Assembly: GCA_000436475.1 (NCBI GenBank)
Contig: FR886130.1
Location: 1-5,068, forward strand
Origin: Eubacterium sp. CAG:248
Lineage (GTDB): Bacteria > Bacillota > Clostridia > Lachnospirales > Lachnospiraceae
Reading direction: 5' to 3'
DNA: 5,068 nt
Shown here: piece after piece, positions 1 to 5,068 of the stretch
How positions within the stretch are numbered: the first letter of the stretch is position 1
Layout of the letters: each line of letters starts with the position of its first letter
Notes under the pieces: generated by a model
What the model saw: the letters and a program-made list of their open reading frames with translations, nothing else
Told to the model about the DNA's origin: nothing
Databases searched by the model: none
Translations under genes and position numbers: made by a program

Positions 1-278
1 AGATAATACATCTTCTTGATCAGCTTAAGGACTATACTGAGTTTCACTTCCATGATGAGGAAGAATATATGAAGAGCATCAATTATCATGGGCTTGAAGC
101 TCAGCAGCAGGCTCATGCAGCTTTCATTGATAAGCTTGTTAATATTGATATACACGAGCTTGAAGCCATGGACGACAACCAGCAGCAATATCTGCTTGAC
201 CTTGTCAACTTCCTTGTAACCTGGTTAGCTAACCACATACTTGGTGCCGATAAGAAAATACCAAAGCCTGAGGCATAA
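1..278 (+). CDS. Bacteriohemerythrin, C-terminal part (5' end outside window)
   Basis: This is an open frame of 91 complete codons running in from the left edge and ending at TAA 276-278. An internal ATG at 69 is not the true start, because conserved hemerythrin sequence lies before it. Hemerythrin-like proteins are four-helix bundles with an oxo-bridged di-iron site that binds O2 in the cytoplasm; in anaerobes and microaerophiles they are linked to oxygen sensing, storage or detoxification. Visible family signatures are HFHDEEEYM (His at 45-47, Glu at 57-59, the HxxxE ligand pair), a helix ending QQQAH (His at 114-116), and NHILGADKKI (His at 234-236, Asp at 249-251, the HxxxxD ligand pair). 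The usual HxxxH pair reads QxxxH: the first His position is Gln at 102-104. The first His ligand of the family would lie upstream of the window. A stand-alone bacteriohemerythrin is about 130 residues, so roughly 40 are missing, but a C-terminal domain of a larger protein cannot be excluded. The fold assignment is firm; the physiological role is inferred. Confidence 0.88.
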   Translation, partial: IIHLLDQLKDYTEFHFHDEEEYMKSINYHGLEAQQQAHAAFIDKLVNIDIHELEAMDDNQQQYLLDLVNFLVTWLANHILGADKKIPKPEA

Positions 279-318
279 TAAATAATCCACAGGTCATACA
301 TACTCTGGCCTATAAAGC

Positions 319-403
319 AAAATAGATTGTAAATATATCTTTTATCTGTTACCTGTATAGAAATGTACGTGTAACTGACATAGATATATTTACAATCTAT
401 TTT
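319..403. terminator. Large AT-rich inverted repeat, probable bidirectional terminator
   Basis: A 22-bp perfect inverted repeat has its left arm at 319-340 and right arm at 382-403. The 41-nt interior contains a second hairpin, 348-358 with 365-375 (11 positions, one mismatch, two G-U pairs) around the 6-nt loop AGAAAT. The whole element folds as one long 85-nt hairpin. On the + strand the right arm runs into a T-rich tail (six T at 400-405, then ATTTA). On the - strand the arm ends in only four T. It lies 40 nt after the hemerythrin stop and 56 nt after the symporter stop, exactly where two converging genes need a shared terminator. The stem has only 3 G/C pairs of 22, which is unusual for an intrinsic terminator, so a small inverted-repeat (MITE-like) element is an alternative. 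No clear target-site duplication is visible at its edges. Confidence 0.62.
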
Positions 404-459
404 TTATTTACTTAATGTTTTATTCAATATTTATAAGCTTAGTTAACATGACCTGCCTG

Positions 460-1875
460 CTACTTACCTGCATTGTGCTTCTTAAAGAACGCCTTAGTTT
501 CTGCCACTACAACTCCACTAAGTGCAAACAGTGCAATCATGTTAGGGAGTGCCATAAGTCCATTGAATATATCCGCTATTGTCCATACAGCACTTACTGT
601 CATATATGGTCCTATAAATACTGCTAATATGTATATCCAGCGGAATATCTTTACATGCTTCATATTTCCGTTACTTAAATATTCAAGACATCTTTCACTG
701 TAGTAATCCCATCCAAGAATAGTAGTAAATGCAAAGAATACAAGACAAAGCATAAGCACAAAGGATGAAACCTGTGCAGGAAATGGCAGTCCATTCTGGA
801 ATGCATATGTAGTAACCTGGACACCCTGAAGTCCCTCTACCTGCCATGCTCCTGTTATAACTATTGAAAGTCCTGTAAGTGTACATATAACTATTGTATC
901 TATGAATGTACCTGTCATGCTTACAAGTCCCTGACGTACTGGCTCTTTTGTCTGTGCTGCTGCCGCTGCTATAGGCGCACTACCAAGTCCTGCTTCGTTA
1001 GAAAAGATACCTCTTGCAACACCCTTCTGCATAGCTACAAGCATGCTTCCTACAACACCACCTGTTATAGCTCTTGGTGAAAATGCTGCTTCCACTATAA
1101 TCTTAAATGCTGTTGGAACCTTTGTTATGTTAGTTATAACAAGAACTCCAACAAACAACACATATAATACAGCCATAAATGGTACAATAACCTGACTCAC
1201 ACTTGCTATTCTCTTAACTCCACCTATAAGAACAAGAGCTACACATACTGCAAGCACAAGAGAAGCTATAACAACTGACCATGAATATTCTCCTAAAAAT
1301 GGGATATTCACGCAATGCGAATTATCTGCATCAAAGAAGCCATTAACAGCACTTGATATACCATTTACCTGACTGAACGTTCCTATACCAAAAAGACCTA
1401 CACATACACCAAAAAATGCAAATATTTTAGCAAGCCATTTCCATTTCTTTCCCATGCCCTGCTCTATATAGTAAAATGGTCCACCCAGACTATGTCCATC
1501 TTCTGAAACAACACGGTACTTAACAGCTAAAAGTCCTTCTGAAAATTTAGTTGCCATTCCAAAAAATGCTGCAACTATCATCCAGAATAACGCTCCTGGG
1601 CCTCCTGCGCATACAGCAGTTGCCACACCAACTATATTACCTGTACCTATCGTGGCACTTAACGCTGTACATAAGGCTGCAAAGCTTGATATTTCGCCTT
1701 CGCCCTCTTCTTCATTCTTTATCATCCACCTTAATGCAAGAGGAAGCTTTCTTATCTGAAGCACACCAAGACGTACTGTAAGCAGTATACCACCTGATAT
1801 GATAAGAACCATAAGAGGTACACCCCAGACAAAATTATCAATTGTTGTAAGAACCTGATTAACTAAATTCCACAT
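460..1875 (-). CDS. AgcS-family Na+:alanine/glycine symporter
   Basis: A complete 471-residue integral membrane protein of the alanine or glycine:cation symporter (AGCS, LeuT-fold) family, at the usual family length of about 450-500. It imports alanine and/or glycine driven by Na+ (or H+). Family hallmarks are SATIGTGNIVGVA (73-85, the broken first core helix), the signature GGPGALFWMIVAAFFGM (91-107), a conserved GVARGIFSNEAGLGSAPIA block (285-303) and GTFIDTIVICTLTGL (322-336). About ten or eleven hydrophobic segments are visible, roughly at 14-36, 65-88, 92-112, 150-168, 198-219, 226-250, 268-284, 317-342, 367-388, 409-432 and 437-460, ending in a short basic tail. The start is fixed by an in-frame TAG four codons upstream of ATG 1875-1873. 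The stop is TAG at 462-460. The tandem glycine riboswitch in its leader supports glycine (and/or alanine) as the physiological substrate. Which amino acid is preferred cannot be told from sequence. Confidence 0.95.
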   Translation of the reverse strand: MWNLVNQVLTTIDNFVWGVPLMVLIISGGILLTVRLGVLQIRKLPLALRWMIKNEEEGEGEISSFAALCTALSATIGTGNIVGVATAVCAGGPGALFWMIVAAFFGMATKFSEGLLAVKYRVVSEDGHSLGGPFYYIEQGMGKKWKWLAKIFAFFGVCVGLFGIGTFSQVNGISSAVNGFFDADNSHCVNIPFLGEYSWSVVIASLVLAVCVALVLIGGVKRIASVSQVIVPFMAVLYVLFVGVLVITNITKVPTAFKIIVEAAFSPRAITGGVVGSMLVAMQKGVARGIFSNEAGLGSAPIAAAAAQTKEPVRQGLVSMTGTFIDTIVICTLTGLSIVITGAWQVEGLQGVQVTTYAFQNGLPFPAQVSSFVLMLCLVFFAFTTILGWDYYSERCLEYLSNGNMKHVKIFRWIYILAVFIGPYMTVSAVWTIADIFNGLMALPNMIALFALSGVVVAETKAFFKKHNAGK

Positions 1876-2059
1876 ATGTCCTAACTACCTTTCTTTATTT
1901 TCATAAATATAAATGACAAATATCCGGTTATATGACTTTCTATGGAAAACTGACAAGCTTTTCAGCCTGAATGGAATACATGACCTTAAGATTATATTGA
2001 CTTATATATAAATATATATACTTATATATACTTGTATAATATATAGAACATATGGCCTT
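1876..2059 (-). promoter_or_regulatory. Riboswitch-to-gene leader with TA-rich repeats (expression platform not resolved)
   Basis: These 184 nt separate the second glycine aptamer from the symporter start and contain no supportable gene. The part at about 1995-2045 is almost pure A/T. It includes an 11-bp direct repeat, ACTTATATATA on the + strand, at 2000-2010 and 2020-2030, plus a degenerate third copy from 2030. Read on the minus strand it can form weak A-U hairpins such as UAUAUAUAA pairing with UUAUAUAUA. A near-palindrome CTGAAAAGCTTGTCAG followed by TTTT (minus strand, about 1966-1947) is too weak to call a terminator. I found no CTCTGTCC downstream that could pair with the GGACAGAG at the end of aptamer 2, which is the terminator arrangement known from Bacillus subtilis gcvT. 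The control mechanism, transcriptional or translational, is therefore unknown. Confidence 0.5.
1879..1893 (-). promoter_or_regulatory. Ambiguous ribosome binding site of the symporter
   Basis: Two purine-rich candidates precede the ATG at 1875. GAAAGG (1893-1888) lies 12 nt upstream, a little far. AGGA (1882-1879) lies only 3 nt upstream, too close for an efficient Shine-Dalgarno. The start codon is still secure because of the in-frame stop just upstream. Suboptimal spacing fits a gene whose translation is limited or controlled through its leader, but this is inference. Confidence 0.45.
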
Positions 2060-2230
2060 CTCTGTCCTTTTGCCTGAGAGATTCATATACGCATGTATAT
2101 GTTGCACCTTCGGCTTCTGTATTATATCAGAATCTCCAGAGAGTCGATCCATTTACAGTTGCACCAGTCCCTTACACTGGCACCTGAGAGTGTTACTCCT
2201 TCGGTAGACATCAGTCACTTTCCTGCAAAC
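2060..2230 (-). promoter_or_regulatory. Tandem glycine riboswitch (two aptamers with leader-linker helix)
   Basis: Read on the minus strand, this holds two copies of the glycine aptamer core. Aptamer 1 (about 2222-2184) has P1 formed by GAAAGUG (2222-2216) with CACUCUC (2192-2186), the core ACCGAAGGAGUAA, and ends CUCUCAGG. Aptamer 2 (about 2146-2060) has CUCUGGAGAUUC, a P2 stem UUCUG/CAGAA (2132-2128 with 2119-2115), the core GCCGAAGGUGCAA, a 7-bp hairpin CAUAUAC/GUAUAUG (2101-2095 with 2090-2084), and the canonical tail CUCUCAGGCAAAAGGACAGAG in two joined parts. Leader GUUUGCAG (2230-2223) can pair with linker CUGUAAAU (2158-2151), 8 bp with two G-U pairs, matching the leader-linker helix known for tandem glycine riboswitches. 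Glycine riboswitches are known to control AgcS-type symporters as well as glycine cleavage genes, so the position directly upstream of the symporter is expected. Confidence 0.95.
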
Positions 2231-2254
2231 TTCATATCGAAATTGTCATAGACT

Positions 2255-2283
2255 AATATATATCTATTTCAGACATTTTTCAA
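2255..2283 (-). promoter_or_regulatory. Sigma-A type promoter for the riboswitch-symporter transcript
   Basis: On the minus strand, TTGAAA (2283-2278) and TATATT (2260-2255) are separated by exactly 17 nt. Both boxes match the housekeeping consensus TTGACA/TATAAT at five of six positions. Transcription would start near 2249-2247, about 17-19 nt before the riboswitch's leader-linker helix begins at 2230, which is consistent with a complete riboswitch being transcribed. It lies downstream of the amidase stop, so the symporter can be expressed independently of that gene. Confidence 0.75.
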
Positions 2284-2299
2284 CATTTTTTTATAATAA

Positions 2300-2326
2300 T
2301 TTTAGACAATAAGTTTTAGACAATAA
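2300..2326. repeat. 13-bp tandem direct repeat in the amidase/symporter gap
   Basis: TTTTAGACAATAA occurs twice on the + strand, at 2300-2312 and 2314-2326, perfectly matched with a one-base spacer (period 14). It sits about 17 nt upstream of the -35 box of the symporter promoter and just after the amidase stop. It could be a regulator site or simple slippage in AT-rich DNA. Next to it, AATAAATTTATT (2322-2333) is a self-complementary, purely A/T palindrome, too weak on its own to call a terminator for the amidase gene. Confidence 0.5.
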
Positions 2327-2342
2327 ATTTATTCCAATGAAT

Positions 2343-3353
2343 TTATTCAAAGTAACGTCTTATTCCCTCTATAAGCCCATCTCTTAAAGTCTCAAGTCTG
2401 CTGTCGTTATGATCTGAACATTGATTTCCAAGTTCTATATCAACTGATGGTATTGTGCTATACGAGGTCTGTGTAAGATCTATCTTCATACTTCCCTGTC
2501 CGTTTATCTTAGCGCCGTTGTTACTAAGTCCTGCTATAAGTTCTTCACCTAACGCATCATGTTCCTGCCAGTGTGAGGCAACTGGTTCCATGTCCTTTAT
2601 GCCATCAGGAACAGCTATATAAAAGCACCCCTTATCATAGCTTAAGTTATCTCCATCCCAGTGAAGTGCTATATGGCAATCAGCTGCATTATTAGCTATA
2701 ACTGTCCTCGCCACATTATCAAGCTGTACATCATCAGAATCCCTTAACATAAGTACATCATAGCCGTTATCAAGCAGTCCGTCTCTTAATATCTCTGCCA
2801 TGCGGAGTGTTACTCTGCTTTCAGCAACACCATCGTTAAATGTCATTCCAGATGACACTGCTACAGCCATCGTTGAACCACTTGCTGTAGTTCCTCCTGT
2901 TGTCTTAGGTGAACCATCCGGATGACAGAATGTTTTTACTGTTGTGCCACCTACTGTACCATGTCCTGCATTCACTGCTACTGTTATGCCTTTACGTTCA
3001 CTACTGCTTTTATAATATACTGCATTTCCTGTTGTTATAACTGCATTTCCAGCGTACTGCCATGAAGGATCAAGCTCGACTCCTTCCCTGTCAGAATATG
3101 CAGGCTTTACAGCTGCATTGTTGTCAGTAGTGTCAGCTGCTTCTATACTTGTTTCTTCTTTAGTATCCTCTTCCGTGATTGTTTCCTCTGTATTATTCTC
3201 TTTAGTCAGCTGTTCTTTTTCTGTATCTGACATAACAGCTTCATTCATACTAACTGTCTGTTCTGATGAAGTGCTTTTATCCGCTTTGCTGCACGCTGCA
3301 GCTGTAACTATACATAGCATAGCACTTATGCATACTAATAATCTTTTTCTCAT
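2343..3353 (-). CDS. Lipoprotein N-acetylmuramoyl-L-alanine amidase (Amidase_3 type)
   Basis: A 336-residue secreted zinc amidase expected to cut the bond between N-acetylmuramic acid and L-alanine in peptidoglycan, anchored outside the membrane. Residues 1-20 are a signal peptide (basic MRKR, hydrophobic core) ending in a relaxed lipobox TAAAC with Cys21 as probable lipidation site. Residues 22-90 are a Ser/Thr/Glu/Asp-rich, probably disordered linker. The catalytic domain spans about 121-335. It starts at ITVAVNAGHG (zinc ligand His131), continues with GVAESRVTLRMAEIL (Glu178) and CHIALHWDG (His231), and ends with PSVDIELGN (catalytic Glu307). The H131-E178 distance is 47 residues, far more than the roughly 10-20 usual for this fold, because of a Gly/Thr/Ser-rich insertion. 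The start ATG is preceded by AGGGA with a 6-nt spacer. It may act in cell separation, sporulation or wall turnover; sequence does not decide. Confidence 0.9.
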   Translation of the reverse strand: MRKRLLVCISAMLCIVTAAACSKADKSTSSEQTVSMNEAVMSDTEKEQLTKENNTEETITEEDTKEETSIEAADTTDNNAAVKPAYSDREGVELDPSWQYAGNAVITTGNAVYYKSSSERKGITVAVNAGHGTVGGTTVKTFCHPDGSPKTTGGTTASGSTMAVAVSSGMTFNDGVAESRVTLRMAEILRDGLLDNGYDVLMLRDSDDVQLDNVARTVIANNAADCHIALHWDGDNLSYDKGCFYIAVPDGIKDMEPVASHWQEHDALGEELIAGLSNNGAKINGQGSMKIDLTQTSYSTIPSVDIELGNQCSDHNDSRLETLRDGLIEGIRRYFE

Positions 3354-3359
3354 ATATAA

Positions 3360-3364
3360 TCCCT
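3360..3364 (-). promoter_or_regulatory. Ribosome binding site of the amidase
   Basis: AGGGA on the minus strand lies 6 nt before the ATG at 3353, a good Shine-Dalgarno that supports this start codon and the full signal peptide. Confidence 0.7.
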
Positions 3365-3449
3365 ATAATCTATCATAATCATAATTGCCAAACGCGATTT
3401 ATACTTTTGACTCTTACATCATTCTATTAGATTATATTTGAATAATCAA

Positions 3450-3494
3450 GTAATTATTTACTTTTGTTCTTTTTTGTAATTATTCACTTGTGTT
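3450..3494. repeat. 19-bp imperfect direct repeat in the cobQ/amidase gap
   Basis: The 162-nt gap 3354-3515 is AT-rich and holds no gene. Within it, GTAATTATTTACTTTTGTT (3450-3468) and GTAATTATTCACTTGTGTT (3476-3494) match at 17 of 19 positions, with a period of 26. The first copy overlaps a small hairpin, AAGTAA/TTACTT around 4 nt on the minus strand. The spacing, close to two and a half helical turns, and the position about 100 nt upstream of the amidase ATG would suit either a regulator binding site or remnants of duplicated terminator-like sequence. I see a TATAAT on the minus strand at about 3437-3432 but no convincing -35 box for it. Confidence 0.45.
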
Positions 3495-3515
3495 TACTTT
3501 TATTTATTAATACTT

Positions 3516-5027
3516 TTATAAACCAATAACACGATATATATAATCCATATCCATATTGGCTCTTATAACATCTGCAAGCTTATCATACTCAGCCTGCTTA
3601 TACATATCATAGCTTATATGAGTGCTGTCTTGTGATATTCCCCGTCTTTTACATAACATTTCTATGAAACTATCACAGAATTCCTGTACATCAAAGATTC
3701 CATGCATATATGTTCCTGCCACATTGCCACGTACGCATCCGTCCATATATTCCAGTCCATCCACTGTATTTCTTATTTTTGCAAATGCCACGTCTGTTTT
3801 TACAACACTCTCTCCCATATGTATCTCATAACCACCACATACTTTTCCTGTAAGTCCACTCCATATGCCTGGCTGATCACATATTATCCCTTCCACTCTT
3901 GTCCTGTGCTTGTTTCTGGAAAATGTTGTTACAACTGGAAGCAGTCCCATTCCTGGTATAGTCTCACCTGTCTCTGCGTTGCAGCTGTCATCTATCACAT
4001 CCCCTAGCATCTGATAACCTCCACATATTCCAAGCACTAAAACATCCTGTCTTAGACACCTTATAATCTGTGCTTCTATCTGGTTATATCTCATCCACTT
4101 AAGGTCTCCTATAGTATTCTTGCTTCCAGGAATAATAATCAGGTCCGGACTTCCTATCATAGCTGCATTATCAACATACCTTAGATTAACTATATCTATA
4201 CGCTCCAATGCATTAAAATCTGTAAAGTTAGATATATGAGGCAGTCTTATAACTACTATATCCAGCTGCTTCTTTAGTGTGCTGACAGACTTATGTGATG
4301 TATCTATTCTTTCAGAAAGACTGTCTTCATCTTCTATATCAAGCCTTGTATAAGGAATAACACCTGTAACTGGTATATGACATATATCATAAAGCTGTTG
4401 TATGCCGGGCTCTAATATTCTCCTGTCGCCACGGAACTTATTCATGACTAATCCCCTGACACGTTTTCTTTCCTTTTCCTCAAGAAGCATAATCGTTCCG
4501 ACAAGCTGTGCAAACACACCTCCACGGTCAATATCCCCGACTAAAAGTACTGGTGCATCTACAAGCTCAGCCATCCCCATATTTACAATATCATCTTTTT
4601 TAAGATTAATCTCTGCCGGACTTCCAGCTCCCTCTAACACTATAACATCATATGCCTTATCAAGCTTGTCATACGCCTGCATAATATCCGGTATAAGCTT
4701 CTTTTTATACTGGAAATATTCCTTTGCCGGCATATTTTTTAACGGAGTTCCATTTACTATAACCTGTGAACCGACATCACTTGTCGGCTTTAAAAGAATG
4801 GGATTCATACATATATCAGGCTCTATCATGGCAGCTTCTGCCTGCATGACCTGTGCCCTTCCCATCTCATAACCATCCCTGGTCACATAAGAATTCAAGG
4901 CCATATTCTGCGATTTAAAAGGTGCCGCCTTATACCCATCCTGTTTTAACACTCTTAATATTCCTGCTGTCACTATGCTCTTTCCTGCATTAGACATAGT
5001 TCCCTGAATCATAAGATTCCTTGCCAT
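3516..5027 (-). CDS. cobQ: Adenosylcobyric acid synthase (glutamine-hydrolysing)
   Basis: A complete 503-residue cobyric acid synthase, normal length for the family (about 490-510). It uses glutamine and ATP to amidate the b, d, e and g carboxylates of adenosylcobyrinic acid a,c-diamide, giving adenosylcobyric acid in cobalamin synthesis. The N-terminal synthetase domain (about 1-230) has the P-loop-like GTMSNAGKS (9-17), the conserved block APFKSQNMALNSYVT (35-49), EGAGSPAEINL (132-142) and GDIDRGGVFA (164-173). The C-terminal class I glutamine amidotransferase domain (about 255-450) has the nucleophile Cys335 in VLGICGGYQMLG, the YEIHMG motif (400-405) and the catalytic-type His442 in GTYMHGIF. 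All key motifs are intact. The start ATG 5027-5025 gives the typical MxxxLMIQGTMSNAGKS opening; an in-frame TAA (5033-5031) lies two codons upstream, so the frame cannot extend. No cobalamin riboswitch is visible in the 41 nt available upstream. Confidence 0.97.
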   Translation of the reverse strand: MARNLMIQGTMSNAGKSIVTAGILRVLKQDGYKAAPFKSQNMALNSYVTRDGYEMGRAQVMQAEAAMIEPDICMNPILLKPTSDVGSQVIVNGTPLKNMPAKEYFQYKKKLIPDIMQAYDKLDKAYDVIVLEGAGSPAEINLKKDDIVNMGMAELVDAPVLLVGDIDRGGVFAQLVGTIMLLEEKERKRVRGLVMNKFRGDRRILEPGIQQLYDICHIPVTGVIPYTRLDIEDEDSLSERIDTSHKSVSTLKKQLDIVVIRLPHISNFTDFNALERIDIVNLRYVDNAAMIGSPDLIIIPGSKNTIGDLKWMRYNQIEAQIIRCLRQDVLVLGICGGYQMLGDVIDDSCNAETGETIPGMGLLPVVTTFSRNKHRTRVEGIICDQPGIWSGLTGKVCGGYEIHMGESVVKTDVAFAKIRNTVDGLEYMDGCVRGNVAGTYMHGIFDVQEFCDSFIEMLCKRRGISQDSTHISYDMYKQAEYDKLADVIRANMDMDYIYRVIGL

Positions 5028-5068
5028 ATATTACTGCACCGTTACTGAAAACTTATAAAAAGTTATAA
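5028..5068 (-). other. Region upstream of cobQ; possible 3' end of a neighbouring gene
   Basis: On the minus strand, one frame stays open from the window edge through 11 codons (ITFYKFSVTVQ) to TAA at 5033-5031, only 3 nt before the cobQ ATG; the other two frames stop almost at once. This could be the C-terminus of an upstream gene translationally coupled to cobQ. The only ribosome-binding candidate, GGTG (9 nt before the ATG), would lie inside it. Eleven codons are far too few to identify a protein, and an untranslated leader is equally possible. Confidence 0.2.

Noticed and set aside
69..278. Hemerythrin starting at the ATG at 69
   Set aside because: Conserved HFHDEEEY sequence precedes this ATG in the same frame, so the gene must begin upstream of the window.
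1947..1966. Near-palindrome CTGAAAAGCTTGTCAG plus TTTT as an intrinsic terminator in the leader
   Set aside because: Only four outer pairs are stable before a mismatch and the remaining arm leaves no workable loop, so it is too weak to call.
1940..2152. 70-codon minus-strand open frame over the riboswitch
   Set aside because: It lies within the second glycine aptamer and the TA-repeat leader, encodes a repetitive low-complexity YIYLYI-type peptide, and has no ribosome binding site or family resemblance. The RNA explains the sequence better.
2322..2347. A/T-only hairpin AATAAATT/AATTTATT after the amidase stop as its terminator
   Set aside because: The stem has no G/C pair and no U-run follows on the minus strand, so termination here is not supported.
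3118..3378. 86-codon + strand open frame opposite the amidase N-terminus
   Set aside because: The Ser/Val-rich composition is the antisense of the low-complexity Thr/Glu/Asp linker; no start signal or domain is visible.
3365..3440. Promoter for the amidase (TTGGCA-like or TATAAT boxes on the minus strand)
   Set aside because: TTGGCA at about 3391-3386 has no good -10 box at 16-18 nt, and TATAAT near 3437-3432 has no -35 box at correct spacing.
4402..4872. 156-codon + strand open frame opposite cobQ
   Set aside because: Its Ser/Pro/Ile-rich translation is typical of the reverse strand of an AT-rich gene, and the opposite strand encodes intact cobQ catalytic motifs throughout.
1..5068. CRISPR array, tRNA, rRNA or transposase
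   Set aside because: No regularly spaced repeat-spacer pattern, no cloverleaf-like or ribosomal sequence, and no transposase motifs were seen on either strand.

Overview
The base composition (AT-rich), Shine-Dalgarno-type starts, a Gram-positive-style lipoprotein amidase, a tandem glycine riboswitch and an anaerobe-type gene set (cobyric acid synthase, bacteriohemerythrin, AgcS symporter) all point to the chromosome of a low-GC Firmicute. It is most likely a gut-type Clostridia, perhaps Lachnospiraceae. The family-level placement is inferred from protein style, not from a marker gene.

Layout. The left edge (1-278, + strand) holds the C-terminal two thirds of a bacteriohemerythrin, which appears to have a glutamine at one usual histidine iron-ligand position. 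It converges on a minus-strand block of three genes. The convergence point (319-403) is filled by a 22-bp perfect inverted repeat enclosing a second hairpin, probably a shared bidirectional terminator. On the minus strand, read right to left, are cobQ (5027-3516, adenosylcobyric acid synthase), a secreted lipoprotein zinc amidase (3353-2343), and an AgcS-family sodium:alanine/glycine symporter (1875-460). The symporter has its own consensus promoter (TTGAAA-17-TATATT) and a tandem glycine riboswitch (about 2230-2060) in a leader of about 370 nt.

How the genes work together. The riboswitch-symporter pair is a coherent unit: intracellular glycine is sensed by the leader RNA, which adjusts expression of a carrier that moves glycine or alanine with Na+. 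I could not identify a conventional terminator or anti-terminator downstream of the second aptamer; that stretch is a run of TA-rich repeats. cobQ belongs to corrinoid biosynthesis, and its start lies 3 nt after an in-frame stop that could end an upstream gene outside the window. The amidase probably remodels peptidoglycan at the cell surface. The three minus-strand genes are separated by AT-rich gaps (162 and about 110 nt before the next promoter), so I see no evidence for one tight operon.

Novelty. I did not find an undescribed multi-gene system. The points most worth checking are the altered hemerythrin ligand, the extra hairpin and predicted leader-linker helix in the glycine riboswitch, the missing expression platform, the long insertion between amidase zinc ligands, and the large AT-rich inverted repeat.
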